DNA of 64,000 nucleotides from Lactobacillus hamsteri DSM 5661 = JCM 6256. GTDB taxonomy: Bacteria > Bacillota > Bacilli > Lactobacillales > Lactobacillaceae. The stretch covers positions 1 to 64,000 of the forward strand of contig NZ_BALY01000005.1 of assembly GCF_000615445.1 (NCBI RefSeq), in the 5' to 3' direction. This document shows, one piece after another, positions 25,895 to 34,395 of this stretch. How positions within the stretch are numbered: the first letter of the stretch is position 1; each line of letters starts with the position of its first letter. The notes under the pieces are model-generated. The model was not told the origin of the DNA. It saw nothing but the letters and a program-made list of their open reading frames with translations, and did no database searches. The position numbers and the translations under genes were made by a program.

Positions 25895-28714
25895 TTAATT
25901 ATTTTTCTTGCGCTTTTTGATTTGTGCTAATCCAAATAATGAACCGATTACAGCAATTAAAGCACCAAACATACCAGCTTTATTTGTATCTTTTTCACCA
26001 GTTTGTGGCAAAGCTGCCTCATCACTTTCTGCAGTCTTTGTTGCACTTGACTTTTCACCTGTTGAAAGATTAGTCAAAACTGCATTTTTTTCATTCTTAG
26101 AAGAAATCGTTGCAACTTTGCTTGTTTCTTTAGAAGTGTCTTGTGATTTTGGAGTTACTGTTTCTTCATTACTTGGAGTCTTTTCTGGAAGAGGAGAAAC
26201 AGATTCTTCTACATCATCTGAAATTTCCGGACCTGGAGATGTTGAGTCGTCTTCTGGAACTTCAGGTGTATCTGGTGTGGTTGGATCTTCAGGAATTGTA
26301 GGTTGCTCTGGATTTGTTGGATTTTCTGGAACTTCAGGCTTATCTGGAATTTCTGGTGTAGTTGGATCTTCAGGAATTTCCGGTTTATCTGGACTTGGAT
26401 TCTTAGTGTAAACAACCGTATCCACTTTATCTAAATTATCATTAAAGTTACTGTTATCAACAATAATATCATATGGACCTACTTCAGGACGATCAGTTGT
26501 ATAACCATCAATTGTTGGACTTACTACTGTTACAAAAGTTTGAGTTTTAGTCCATTCACCGTTCCAATCAATCTGACCTGTAACTAAGTTTTTAACTCCT
26601 GTTTGAGTGAAAACAAGCTTAATGCTTACATGATCCGGAGCTGCCGTAGTTCCATCTTCATATACATAATGAATTGTTTGATTTACTTCCTTATCACGAT
26701 TTACCGTTTCTGTCTTATGCTTTAAGTAAACATAAATATGTTGCACATCATCAGTAATTACACCATTTGTGGCTCCTGGATGAACCGTGTCAGTAGCTAA
26801 AATATAACCTGCTTCTTCCCAATTCCAAAGTATATTGTCATACTTATCGCCAATTGCTAAGTGTTCATGACTTTGCTTTTGATCAGATAATTCAAAACCA
26901 TGTTCAGGGGTAAAGTTAGTTACACCATTCAATACTGCACCATTAACATCAACATAGTGAATATGAGCACTCGAATTCTTATTTAATACTAATTGACCTG
27001 GTTGCCAAGTAATTGTGGTAGTTGGTTTTTCTGGCTTTTCTGCGTCAAATGTAATTTTAGGAATAGTTGTTGAAAAAGTTGCCCATGCTGAACCTAATTT
27101 GTTGCTGAACTTAATCTTAATTCCATCACCGGAAACTTTAAACAAGCCTGAACCAAATATTTCCTTACTACGATCTTTTGAATCATCCCAACCAAGATAT
27201 TTGTCTACAATATCTTTGCCCCAAATCTTAATTGCTAATTCTCTTTCTGCATCAGTAATATTCTTATCGTAGAGCAATTCATTATTTTTATCTGAATAAA
27301 GAATATCTCCATTAGGACCTTTATGAATAGTTACAGATGATTCTGGAAGAGCTACACCTTCACCTTTATGGCTACTACCATTTATAATTTCAGCTTTTTC
27401 AACATAATCATTTCCTTCACCTTTACTATTTAATGAGCCAATAGTAATGTAAGCTGTATTTTCACCTAAAGTAATCAATTTGCCGTTAGCATCATACATC
27501 TTTAAGCCCATTGTTACACTTTCAGCTTTTACATAAAAGAAACCATCTGTAGGACTCTTGCCAAAGTAAATTCCAGGTTTGCGATTATTTTGAGAAGGAT
27601 GATTACTCATAATGAAATCACTATATGTAATTTCAATCTTACTAATTAACTCTCCTGCATAGAATGAATTTTTTAAATCAGTATATGTAACTTGTAAAAA
27701 GTCACCATGCACTGTGTCATTAACTTGCCAGAAATTATTGAGTAAACCGTTTAGCATACTGCCTGTACCTTGAACTACATTTGGATTCAATGGCTTAACA
27801 GTAACTGTAGCGTTTTCTTCTTTTCCAAATATCAATAATTGAGATAATTTATCTGGATCAATATGTTCATTTTCATCCCAAAGACCCAAATCTTTTAATT
27901 GTTGAATGTATTCATCTCTCTTTTTGTTGTATTCGTCAAGCTTACCTTCATAGTCTTTAAGAGCTGCTTTGTGTTCCTCTAAGGCTTTTAAAATTTCTTC
28001 AATTTGCTTTTTATTATTTGCAATTATTTCAGCTTTATTTTTATCAATATCTGTTGTACCTGTTGTAACTTTATTTGGATCTTTCTTGTCAACAGTAACT
28101 CCATCAATTTCTTCAGCCTTATTTACAACATCTTCAAGATCTTTATTTATTTCACCATTAATTTTGTCGACTTCTGCTTTGCTGTCTTCATAGCTAGGTT
28201 TCTTAACATCTTCAGTTTTTTCTGTCTGTACCTGATTAATATTATTTTCTTGATTAGGTGTAGATGTTTCAACTTGTGATGAATTTTCATTTTCACTTAC
28301 TGATGTTGATGGTCCTGCAACTGAAGAAGATTCATTCTTAGTTGATTCAGTTACCACACTTGAATTATCAGCAGATGAAGAATTATTATTTTCAGTTACT
28401 GACGCTGAAGATTCTGAAACTTCATTTTCAATTGGCTCTGTTGTTACTTCTGAATTACCCACAGAATCATTATTTACAGCCACTTCTTCAGTTGCTACAT
28501 TATTAGCTTCTGAATTACTATCTATTGTCGAATTTTCAACAGCAACTGTATCTTGAGTAATTTCAGAAGCTTTAACTTGTTGACTTGCCATTCCCATAAA
28601 AGTTAAACCAATTAATACTGAGGCTGCACCAACAGTAAATTTACGGATAGAATGACGTTCTCTCTTTTCTTCAATTTTACGAAGCTTTTCTTGAATATTT
28701 TTTCTTGAAACCAT
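25895..28714 (-). CDS. YSIRK/LPQTG surface adhesin with GbpC-like and Muc_B2-like domains
   Basis: Cell-wall-anchored protein of 939 residues. Order: YSIRK signal (HSIRKFTVGAASVLIG, about 20-50); S/T/N-rich stretch (50-160); helical, charged segment (about 165-290, EEILKALEEHKAALKDYEGK); a globular domain (about 295-570) with GTGSMLNGLL and YFGKSPTDGFFYVKAE, like the GbpC/antigen I/II V-region; one Muc_B2-like repeat (about 685-780); a P/T/E-rich stalk; and LPQTG at about 902 with hydrophobic tail and KKRKKNN. Sortase A would attach it to peptidoglycan. It has one mucin-type repeat where the upstream paralogue has three. Two GTGAC-type operator sites precede it. Confidence 0.88.
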   Translation of the reverse strand: MVSRKNIQEKLRKIEEKRERHSIRKFTVGAASVLIGLTFMGMASQQVKASEITQDTVAVENSTIDSNSEANNVATEEVAVNNDSVGNSEVTTEPIENEVSESSASVTENNNSSSADNSSVVTESTKNESSSVAGPSTSVSENENSSQVETSTPNQENNINQVQTEKTEDVKKPSYEDSKAEVDKINGEINKDLEDVVNKAEEIDGVTVDKKDPNKVTTGTTDIDKNKAEIIANNKKQIEEILKALEEHKAALKDYEGKLDEYNKKRDEYIQQLKDLGLWDENEHIDPDKLSQLLIFGKEENATVTVKPLNPNVVQGTGSMLNGLLNNFWQVNDTVHGDFLQVTYTDLKNSFYAGELISKIEITYSDFIMSNHPSQNNRKPGIYFGKSPTDGFFYVKAESVTMGLKMYDANGKLITLGENTAYITIGSLNSKGEGNDYVEKAEIINGSSHKGEGVALPESSVTIHKGPNGDILYSDKNNELLYDKNITDAERELAIKIWGKDIVDKYLGWDDSKDRSKEIFGSGLFKVSGDGIKIKFSNKLGSAWATFSTTIPKITFDAEKPEKPTTTITWQPGQLVLNKNSSAHIHYVDVNGAVLNGVTNFTPEHGFELSDQKQSHEHLAIGDKYDNILWNWEEAGYILATDTVHPGATNGVITDDVQHIYVYLKHKTETVNRDKEVNQTIHYVYEDGTTAAPDHVSIKLVFTQTGVKNLVTGQIDWNGEWTKTQTFVTVVSPTIDGYTTDRPEVGPYDIIVDNSNFNDNLDKVDTVVYTKNPSPDKPEIPEDPTTPEIPDKPEVPENPTNPEQPTIPEDPTTPDTPEVPEDDSTSPGPEISDDVEESVSPLPEKTPSNEETVTPKSQDTSKETSKVATISSKNEKNAVLTNLSTGEKSSATKTAESDEAALPQTGEKDTNKAGMFGALIAVIGSLFGLAQIKKRKKNN

Positions 28715-28753
28715 GATTAATTTATACCTCTAAATTTTATAATCGTTCTAGCA

Positions 28754-28803
28754 GTGACGCGGTGTCATATATGTTATGTATTAATAGTATGACACTGCGT
28801 CAC
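28754..28803 (-). promoter_or_regulatory. Two operator-like palindromes upstream of the first adhesin gene
   Basis: GTGACG-CGG-TGTCAT (28754-28768) and ATGACA-CTG-CGTCAC (28789-28803) are each near-palindromes. They also form a 17-bp inverted repeat with each other (28753-28769 against 28788-28804, one mismatch). They lie 40-90 bp before the ATG at 28714, where a promoter is expected. The centre spacing is 35 bp. Confidence 0.65.
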
Positions 28804-28856
28804 TTTTGGAAATAGTTATTTTTTTATCTTTATATTTTCTTAAAAATCGCCAAATG

Positions 28857-28890
28857 AAAAAGCCATTAGATCTTAATCTAATGACTTTTT
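28857..28890 (-). terminator. Terminator of the second adhesin gene
   Basis: The hairpin AAAAAGCCATTAGA / TCTAATGACTTTTT has a short loop and lies directly after the stop codon at 28898. It ends leftward transcription of the large adhesin. Confidence 0.8.
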
Positions 28891-28897
28891 ACAAAAA

Positions 28898-31800
28898 TTA
28901 ATTATTTTTCTTGCGCTTTTTCTTTTCTGCGCCTGCTAATCCAATTAATGAACCTACAGTTGCTGCAATTAAGCCCGCAGCACCAGCTTTATCAGTTTCT
29001 TTAGAACCCGTTTGTGGCAATGTTGCTTCTTCACTTTCTTCAGCTTTTTCAACATTTTCCCCATTGCGAGTTTTTGTAGTTGAAACATTAGTATTAATTA
29101 CTGTTTCAGCTTTTTCAGTCTTAGGAGTAACCGTAGTTGTTTCACCATCATCACGCTTTGTTTCTTGTGATTTTGGCGTTACGGTTTCCTTCTTTTCTTC
29201 CTCAGAAGGAGTTTCTTCAGGATGAGGAGTTACTGTTTCATTTTCCTCTGGAATTTCTGGAGTTTCGGTTGGAACTTCAGGATCCGTTGGTTGAGTTGGA
29301 ACAGTTGGTTCTGGATCCGGAGTTTCCGGAACTGTTGGTTGAGGAGTCGTTGGATTAGTCGGATCTGTTGGCTGATCTGGAGGAGTGGTTGGTTGAGCAG
29401 GATTTGCCTTGTAAATAACTGTATCCTCTTTATCCAAGTTTTGATCGAAGTTACTGTTATCAACGGTAATGTCGTATGGGCCTACTTCCGGACGATCTGT
29501 ATGGTAACCCTTAATTGTTGGGCTTGTTACGGTTTCAAATATTTGCGTCAATGTCCAATCGCCATTCCAGTCTGTCTCATTTGTAATCAAATCCTTGATT
29601 CCTGTTTGAGTGAAGACAAGGGTTTGGCTTATGTGATCTGGAGCTGCTGTAGTGCCATCTTCATATACATAATGAATTGTTTGGTTAACTTCTTTATCGC
29701 GGCTTACAGTTTCTGTTGGGTTAGCCACATAGTAAACCGTATCTTCTTTATCCAGGTTTTGATCAAAGTTACTGTTGTCAACTGTGATGTCGTATGGGCC
29801 TACTTCCGGACGGTCTGTATGGTAGCCCTTGATTGTTGGGCTGGTCACTGTCACGAATGTTTGAGTTAAAGTCCAACCGCCATTCCAGTCTGTCTCATTT
29901 GTAATCAAGTCCTTGATCCCTGTTTGAGTGAAGACAAGGGTTTGGCTTACGTGATCCGGAGCCGCCTCTTTTCCGCTATCCTTGTAAACGTAGTGAATTG
30001 TTTGGTTAACTTCTTTATCGCGGCTTACAGTTTCTGTTGGGTTAGCCACATAGTAAACCGTATCTTCTTTATCTAGGTTTTGATCAAAGTTACTGTTGTC
30101 AACTGTGATGTCGTATGGGCCTACTTCCGGACGGTCTGTATGGTAGCCCTTGATTGTTGGGCTGGTTACTGTCACAAATGTTTGAGTCAAAGTCCAATCG
30201 CCATTCCAGTCTGTCTTATCTGTAACCCAATCCTTAATTCCTGTTTGAGTAAAGACAAGAGTTTGGCTTACGTGATCTGGAGCTGCCTCTTTTCCGCTAT
30301 CCTTGTAAACGTAGTGAATTGTCTGGTTAACTTCTTTATTACGAGTATCTTCAGTGGTTGCATGTCTCAAGTAAATGTAGTAATGCTTTTCACCTGATTC
30401 AATCTTTCCAGCTGTAGCTCCTTCAGAAATCTTTTCTGGAGTTGTTGCTAAAATATAATTTTCTTTACTCCAGTCCCAAAGCGAATTTGTGTAGTTGTCA
30501 TCAACAGCTAAGTGTTCAATACCTTGCTTATAATCAAGCAATTCAAAACCATGGCTAAGGTTTAAAGGATCAAATTCTTTTATTCCACTATTGAATTCTT
30601 TATTAACATCAACATAGTGAACATAAACTTTACCACTATCATTCAAAACTAATTCGCCAGGTTGCCAGTTAATAGTAATGCCTGCTGGCTTAATTGGTTC
30701 TGTTGGCTTTTCACCTTTAAATGCCAATTGAGGAACAGTTGTTGAAAATGTTGCCCAAGCTGAACCTAACTCATTGCTAAATCTAATCTTGATACTGTTT
30801 CCTGAAACCTTAAATAATCCCGCACCGAAAATTTCTTTTCCTCTATCTTTGGAATCATCCCAGTTAAGATATCTATTAACAATTTCCTCACCCCAGATAC
30901 TGATTGCTAATTCCTTTTCGGCATCAGTAATTTTACCGTCATAAAGTAATTCATTGTCTTTATCAGCATAAAGAATGTCGCCATTAGGGCCTTTATGAAT
31001 AGTTACAGATGATTCTGGCAAAGCAACACCTGAACCACCACTGAGAATTTCAGCTTTTTCAACATATTCTTTATGACCTGAACTACTCGATCCATTATTC
31101 AATGAACCTACAGTTATGTAAGCTGTATTATCCTTAAGGTTAATCAACTTGCCATTTTTGTCGTACATCTTTAATTCAATGGTTACGCCATTTGCTTTTT
31201 TGTAGAAAAATCCATCTGTTGGCCTTTTACCAAAGTAAATTCCAGGTAAACTATTGCCTTGATATGAATTATTGCTAATCACAAAATCACTGTAAATAAC
31301 TTCAATCTTGCCAATCTTTTCACCAGCATAAGTTGAAGTTTCGAAATTTGTGTAAACAACTGTCAAGAAATCACCTGAAATATTATCCTTAACAAGATAA
31401 TGATTCATCAGCAATGGATTGCCTTTTTCATCTTTCAAAATGGTTCCTTTGCCTTTAGTTACAATTCCTGTATGATTATTTGAAATAATCACATCAACTT
31501 TAGTATTTTCTTCTTTGTCCAAAACCAAATCTTGAGAAATGTCACTTGGATCAACATCGCCTTCTTTCCAAAGGCCTAAATCCTTTAACTTAGCAATATA
31601 TTCATCTCTAAGCCTATTGTATTCAGCTAATTCAGTATTGTATTTTTCTAAGTCATTCTTGTATTGATCAAGCTTTACCTTGTAATCAGCCAACTGCTTT
31701 TCAATTTCTGCAATCTGCTTTTCATTATCTTCTTTGATCTTATCAGCATTCTTGTCGATGTCTCCTACAGTCGTATTAATCTTGTTAGGATCTTTTGGTT

Positions 31801-32353
31801 CAACCGTAACACCATCAGTCTTAGAAGCTTCATCTACGATATCTTTAAGATCATTGTTAACGTTATTGTTAATATCGTTAACCTTATCTAAAGAATCTTG
31901 GTAAGTAGGCTGTTTTGTTTCAGCTTGCGAAGCTGTTTCATTTGTAACTTCTTGATTAGAATTATCAGTTGGTGATGATACATTTTCCTGAGTAACTGAA
32001 TCTGTATTTTTAGTATCTGTTGTAGTCTGAGCATCAGCACTTTCTGAAGTAGAAGTATCAGTTGTTTGTTCAACAGAAACATCATTGCTTTGAATTTGAG
32101 TATCGGTATTTTCAGTAGTATATTGCTGAAGAATACTTTGCTCTGTTGCCTCATTTTCAGTACTTTGAGTTTCTACTAATACCACATCATCTTTTCTTGT
32201 TTTTGAAGCTTTAACGGGACGAGTATTTGTTCCCATAAAAGTTAATCCGACTAAAACGGATGCAGCTCCCATTGTAAACTTACGAATTGAGTGGTGTTCA
32301 TGTCTTTCTTCTATTTTTCGAATTTTTTCTAATAAATTTCTTCTTGAAACCAT
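28898..32353 (-). CDS. YSIRK/LPQTG surface adhesin with GbpC-like domain and three Muc_B2-like repeats
   Basis: Cell-wall-anchored paralogue of the neighbouring adhesin, about 1151 residues. It has the same order: YSIRK signal (HSIRKFTMGAASVLVG), S/T-rich region, charged coiled-coil (KQIAEIEKQLADYKVKLDQYK), GbpC-like domain (about 300-560, with YFGKRPTDGFFYKKANG) and a MucBP-like segment (YVHYVDVNK). Then come three Muc_B2-like repeats (EVNQTIHYVY, GYHTDRPEVGPYDITVDN), a P/T stalk and LPQTG at about 1112. The start at 32353 (MVSRRN) is favoured by GAGGT 8 nt before it; the ATG at 32368 overlaps that site. Probable roles are binding of mucus or host glycoprotein, inferred from domain type. Confidence 0.88.
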   Translation of the reverse strand: MVSRRNLLEKIRKIEERHEHHSIRKFTMGAASVLVGLTFMGTNTRPVKASKTRKDDVVLVETQSTENEATEQSILQQYTTENTDTQIQSNDVSVEQTTDTSTSESADAQTTTDTKNTDSVTQENVSSPTDNSNQEVTNETASQAETKQPTYQDSLDKVNDINNNVNNDLKDIVDEASKTDGVTVEPKDPNKINTTVGDIDKNADKIKEDNEKQIAEIEKQLADYKVKLDQYKNDLEKYNTELAEYNRLRDEYIAKLKDLGLWKEGDVDPSDISQDLVLDKEENTKVDVIISNNHTGIVTKGKGTILKDEKGNPLLMNHYLVKDNISGDFLTVVYTNFETSTYAGEKIGKIEVIYSDFVISNNSYQGNSLPGIYFGKRPTDGFFYKKANGVTIELKMYDKNGKLINLKDNTAYITVGSLNNGSSSSGHKEYVEKAEILSGGSGVALPESSVTIHKGPNGDILYADKDNELLYDGKITDAEKELAISIWGEEIVNRYLNWDDSKDRGKEIFGAGLFKVSGNSIKIRFSNELGSAWATFSTTVPQLAFKGEKPTEPIKPAGITINWQPGELVLNDSGKVYVHYVDVNKEFNSGIKEFDPLNLSHGFELLDYKQGIEHLAVDDNYTNSLWDWSKENYILATTPEKISEGATAGKIESGEKHYYIYLRHATTEDTRNKEVNQTIHYVYKDSGKEAAPDHVSQTLVFTQTGIKDWVTDKTDWNGDWTLTQTFVTVTSPTIKGYHTDRPEVGPYDITVDNSNFDQNLDKEDTVYYVANPTETVSRDKEVNQTIHYVYKDSGKEAAPDHVSQTLVFTQTGIKDLITNETDWNGGWTLTQTFVTVTSPTIKGYHTDRPEVGPYDITVDNSNFDQNLDKEDTVYYVANPTETVSRDKEVNQTIHYVYEDGTTAAPDHISQTLVFTQTGIKDLITNETDWNGDWTLTQIFETVTSPTIKGYHTDRPEVGPYDITVDNSNFDQNLDKEDTVIYKANPAQPTTPPDQPTDPTNPTTPQPTVPETPDPEPTVPTQPTDPEVPTETPEIPEENETVTPHPEETPSEEEKKETVTPKSQETKRDDGETTTVTPKTEKAETVINTNVSTTKTRNGENVEKAEESEEATLPQTGSKETDKAGAAGLIAATVGSLIGLAGAEKKKRKKNN
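29397..30338 (-). repeat. Three tandem 321-bp coding repeats (Muc_B2-like)
   Basis: The same sequence block recurs at exactly 321-bp spacing; for example GAATTGTTTGGTTAAC starts at 29674 and 29995, and a one-base variant at 30316. Each unit encodes 107 residues. Copies are nearly identical in DNA, so recombination could change the number. Confidence 0.9.
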
Positions 32354-32400
32354 AAAATCATACCTCATTTTCTGTTAAAAAACATTTGTTAATATGGGGT

Positions 32401-32415
32401 GTGACACCATGTCAC
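32401..32415 (-). promoter_or_regulatory. Operator-like palindrome upstream of the second adhesin gene
   Basis: GTGACA-CCA-TGTCAC is a perfect 6-3-6 palindrome 48 bp before the ATG at 32353. It matches the two sites upstream of the other adhesin gene and a fourth site at 43224-43238. Confidence 0.65.
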
Positions 32416-32540
32416 CTTTGATACTTATAGTATATAATATCCATTCAATATACGATATATTTTATATATTGCCTTTAAATATTCTTAACATCATTACTTT
32501 CATACCTATTTTTAAAAATGAATATTTATATAGAAAAGAA

Positions 32541-32572
32541 AAAGCAAACGAGAACAATTCTCGTTTGCTTCA
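32541..32572 (-). terminator. pnuC terminator
   Basis: The hairpin AAGCAAACGAGAA / TTCTCGTTTGCTT with a 3-nt loop is followed on the minus strand by T-rich sequence, just past the pnuC stop codon. Confidence 0.85.
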
Positions 32573-32600
32573 CAATAGATATTAAATTTTAACTTAAAAA

Positions 32601-33344
32601 CTAATTTTTAATTTCTTTCAAACCTTCACGGCGACGTCCCATATTAAACCATGGTGAAACAGTAAAGGCCAAAACATCATTAATTACATAAATAAGTGAG
32701 TTAACTGCCATAGCCAAAGTAGCATCCCCTTGTGCATAAGTTACGCCCCAAAGAATCAATTGAAAAATTCCGCTGGCTGTCCACCAGAAATATTGATTGT
32801 TGTAACGCATAAAACACATAATGCCGGCAGTAAGAGAAATAGCAAAGCTGATCGCATCAATCCAAGGACGAGGATCATTTGTAAATTTGCCAATCAAGAA
32901 GCCACTAATGATATAAACAAGCAAAGTTCCGACAATTGCGATTATCCATTCCTTAGTGCCAAATTTTCTCAAGTGATTCTTGGTATCATCATTCCAAGAT
33001 TTTACTGAAAGAATAACTGGCAAGTCCAAAGTTGCAATATAAGCAATTTGTTCAAAAATTGACAAATAGTTTTTGGCTTCAAGTCCTGCATAAATAAAGC
33101 AGGCTGCAGAAATAAGACCCAACCAACCATTAATTGCTTTAGTTGCGTTAATGGCAAGAACACATAAAGTGCCGAGTAATGTACCAATAAAAGTAATAAT
33201 TGTTACGGGCGTTGCTTTTTCTTGAATAAGCAATGCCAATTGGAAACCAAAAGCGAAGAACCAAAGACAATAGTTTTGAATTGGCCAACCCTTTAATTGA
33301 TTCCATAACCATACAAAATAATTCTCATTCTTGTCCGTTTGCAT
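32601..33344 (-). CDS. pnuC: PnuC-type nicotinamide riboside (vitamin) transporter
   Basis: Membrane transporter of 247 residues with seven or eight helices. WLWNQLKGWPIQNYCLWFFAFG near the start and the W/N-rich helices (SVKSWNDDTKN, QYFWWTASGIFQLILWG) fit the PnuC family, which moves nicotinamide riboside or thiamine/riboflavin by facilitated diffusion. I chose ATG 33344 (MQTDKN) because AAGGAGAG lies 8 nt before it; the longer frame to 33434 runs through a hairpin leader. Nicotinamide riboside is the likeliest substrate, but the sequence does not exclude other vitamins. Confidence 0.82.
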   Translation of the reverse strand: MQTDKNENYFVWLWNQLKGWPIQNYCLWFFAFGFQLALLIQEKATPVTIITFIGTLLGTLCVLAINATKAINGWLGLISAACFIYAGLEAKNYLSIFEQIAYIATLDLPVILSVKSWNDDTKNHLRKFGTKEWIIAIVGTLLVYIISGFLIGKFTNDPRPWIDAISFAISLTAGIMCFMRYNNQYFWWTASGIFQLILWGVTYAQGDATLAMAVNSLIYVINDVLAFTVSPWFNMGRRREGLKEIKN

Positions 33345-33371
33345 ATAAACTCTCCTTAAAACTATTAGGTT

Positions 33372-33404
33372 CACAGGATCTGTATCCCCATACAAGATCT
33401 TGTG
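33372..33404 (-). promoter_or_regulatory. Structured leader hairpin of pnuC (candidate riboswitch or attenuator)
   Basis: On the minus strand CACAAGATC-T-TGTAT-GGGG-ATACA-GATCCTGTG folds into a nearly continuous 14-bp stem capped by GGGG, with one A-C mismatch and one bulge. It ends 28 nt before the AAGGAGAG ribosome site. I do not recognise a TPP or FMN riboswitch core. NAD-sensing leaders are known before pnuC genes in related bacteria, but I could not match the consensus. Confidence 0.5.
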
Positions 33405-33465
33405 CCTTATCCGACTTTCTTTTATGAAAGACATCGATATATATCCTAATGTAAAAAACTTTTAT

Positions 33466-33495
33466 ATACAAGATTGTATCTCACAAAATATTGTG
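33466..33495 (-). promoter_or_regulatory. Paired palindromes in the pnuC promoter region
   Basis: ATACAA-GA-TTGTAT (33466-33479) and CACAA-AATA-TTGTG (33482-33495) lie side by side about 120-150 bp before pnuC. They share an ACAA/TTGT core and overlap plausible -35 and -10 elements, as expected for a repressor operator. Confidence 0.4.
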
Positions 33496-33532
33496 TTAAT
33501 AGCATGAAAAAATCTATATGTTGTATTTTTGT

Positions 33533-33566
33533 GCAAAAAAATAAAAGGTATCGTATACCTTTTATT
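33533..33566 (-). terminator. Terminator of the PAS gene
   Basis: The hairpin AATAAAAGGTAT / ATACCTTTTATT is followed on the minus strand by a run of eight T. Confidence 0.85.
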
Positions 33567-33575
33567 CTGTAATTA

Positions 33576-34321
33576 TTAATGTTGTGAAGCACCACTCGTC
33601 GTATCAGGTTCTTCATGTTTTTCTTCTTTTACTTCTTCTGCTTTAGTTGAAGCGCCACTTGAAGCATCTGGATCTGAATTGCGACGATAAGTTGCTCCGC
33701 TAGTTGCATCTGTATCAACAACCAACTTTTGACCAGTTGTTTCGCAGAAATATTTTACTAATGGATACAAGTCTTGAACCCATTCATAGATACCGGCATA
33801 GTTGCATTATCGTCTTCAACACGCTTGTAATAGTGTAAAACTAGTTCTTTCAAGTTACCTGTTGGTACTGGCATATAGACATCATCATGACCATCTTGTT
33901 TAGTGCGAAGCGCATGAACAACTTTTTTAGCATCAGGAATTACATCGCGCACATCTGGGTGAACTGCCTTCATTGTGTCGCCAACTTGTTCAGGTACACG
34001 CTTTGCCTTCATTTTGTAATTTGGATCGGTAGGACGGTTGTACCACAAGAATTGGTTATTATCGTCAACAAAAGTCATTTCGCCAATCGTATTACGAAGC
34101 ATCCAATTGATTTGATTTACCGTCAAAAGACCTGAATCAAGCTTGACGTAGTCGTTGCCTTCAGCTGCATTAACCTTTTTAGCAGCCTTATCAAGCCAAT
34201 CAGGATCATTCTTGTCAATGCCATCAATTGTCGTACCCGCTTCTGACTTGCCGGAGGCATCAAGATCTTCCTTCATATAGTCGTCACGGTTCATGTTTTT
34301 AAGCCATTCTGGTTCTGCCAT
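33576..34321 (-). pseudogene. PAS-domain (DUF438-like) protein with three flavinylation-like motifs, frameshifted
   Basis: From ATG 34321 (AAAGGAAAG upstream) the frame reads MAEPEWLKNMNRDDY. It passes into a PAS domain of the DUF438 type (about residues 65-185: GLLTVNQINWMLRNTIGEMT, TFVDDNNQFLWYN, AVHPDVRDVIPDAKKVV, LKELVLHYYKRVEDD). A one-base loss near 33,795 (AATGCAAC for AATGGCAAC) shifts the frame. Restoring it gives DDNGNYAGIYEWVQDLYPLV and a tail with DATSGAT, DASSGAS and DTTSGAS. These fit the D-x-x-[ST]-G-A-[ST] sequence that ApbE modifies with FMN. No signal peptide is seen. The restored length would be 248 residues. Confidence 0.75.
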
Positions 34322-34395
34322 AATAACTCTTTCCTTTCTTGAATAATGCTTATAACTATAAAATACTCTCAATTAAAAAGGGTTTCAACAAAAAG

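Noticed and set aside
25908..26411. 167-residue plus-strand frame opposite the first adhesin
   Set aside because: It lies antisense to the P/T/S-rich stalk, is itself low-complexity G/S/V sequence and has no ribosome site.
29222..29869. 215-residue plus-strand frame opposite the second adhesin
   Set aside because: It mirrors the repeats and the P/T-rich stalk of the real gene. There is no start signal and its W/C-rich composition is that of an antisense frame.
33345..33430. TPP or FMN riboswitch before pnuC
   Set aside because: The conserved CTGAGA and AGGATA-type cores are absent.
33345..33434. N-terminal extension of pnuC by 30 residues
   Set aside because: It has no ribosome site and passes through a strong hairpin, while ATG 33344 has AAGGAGAG.
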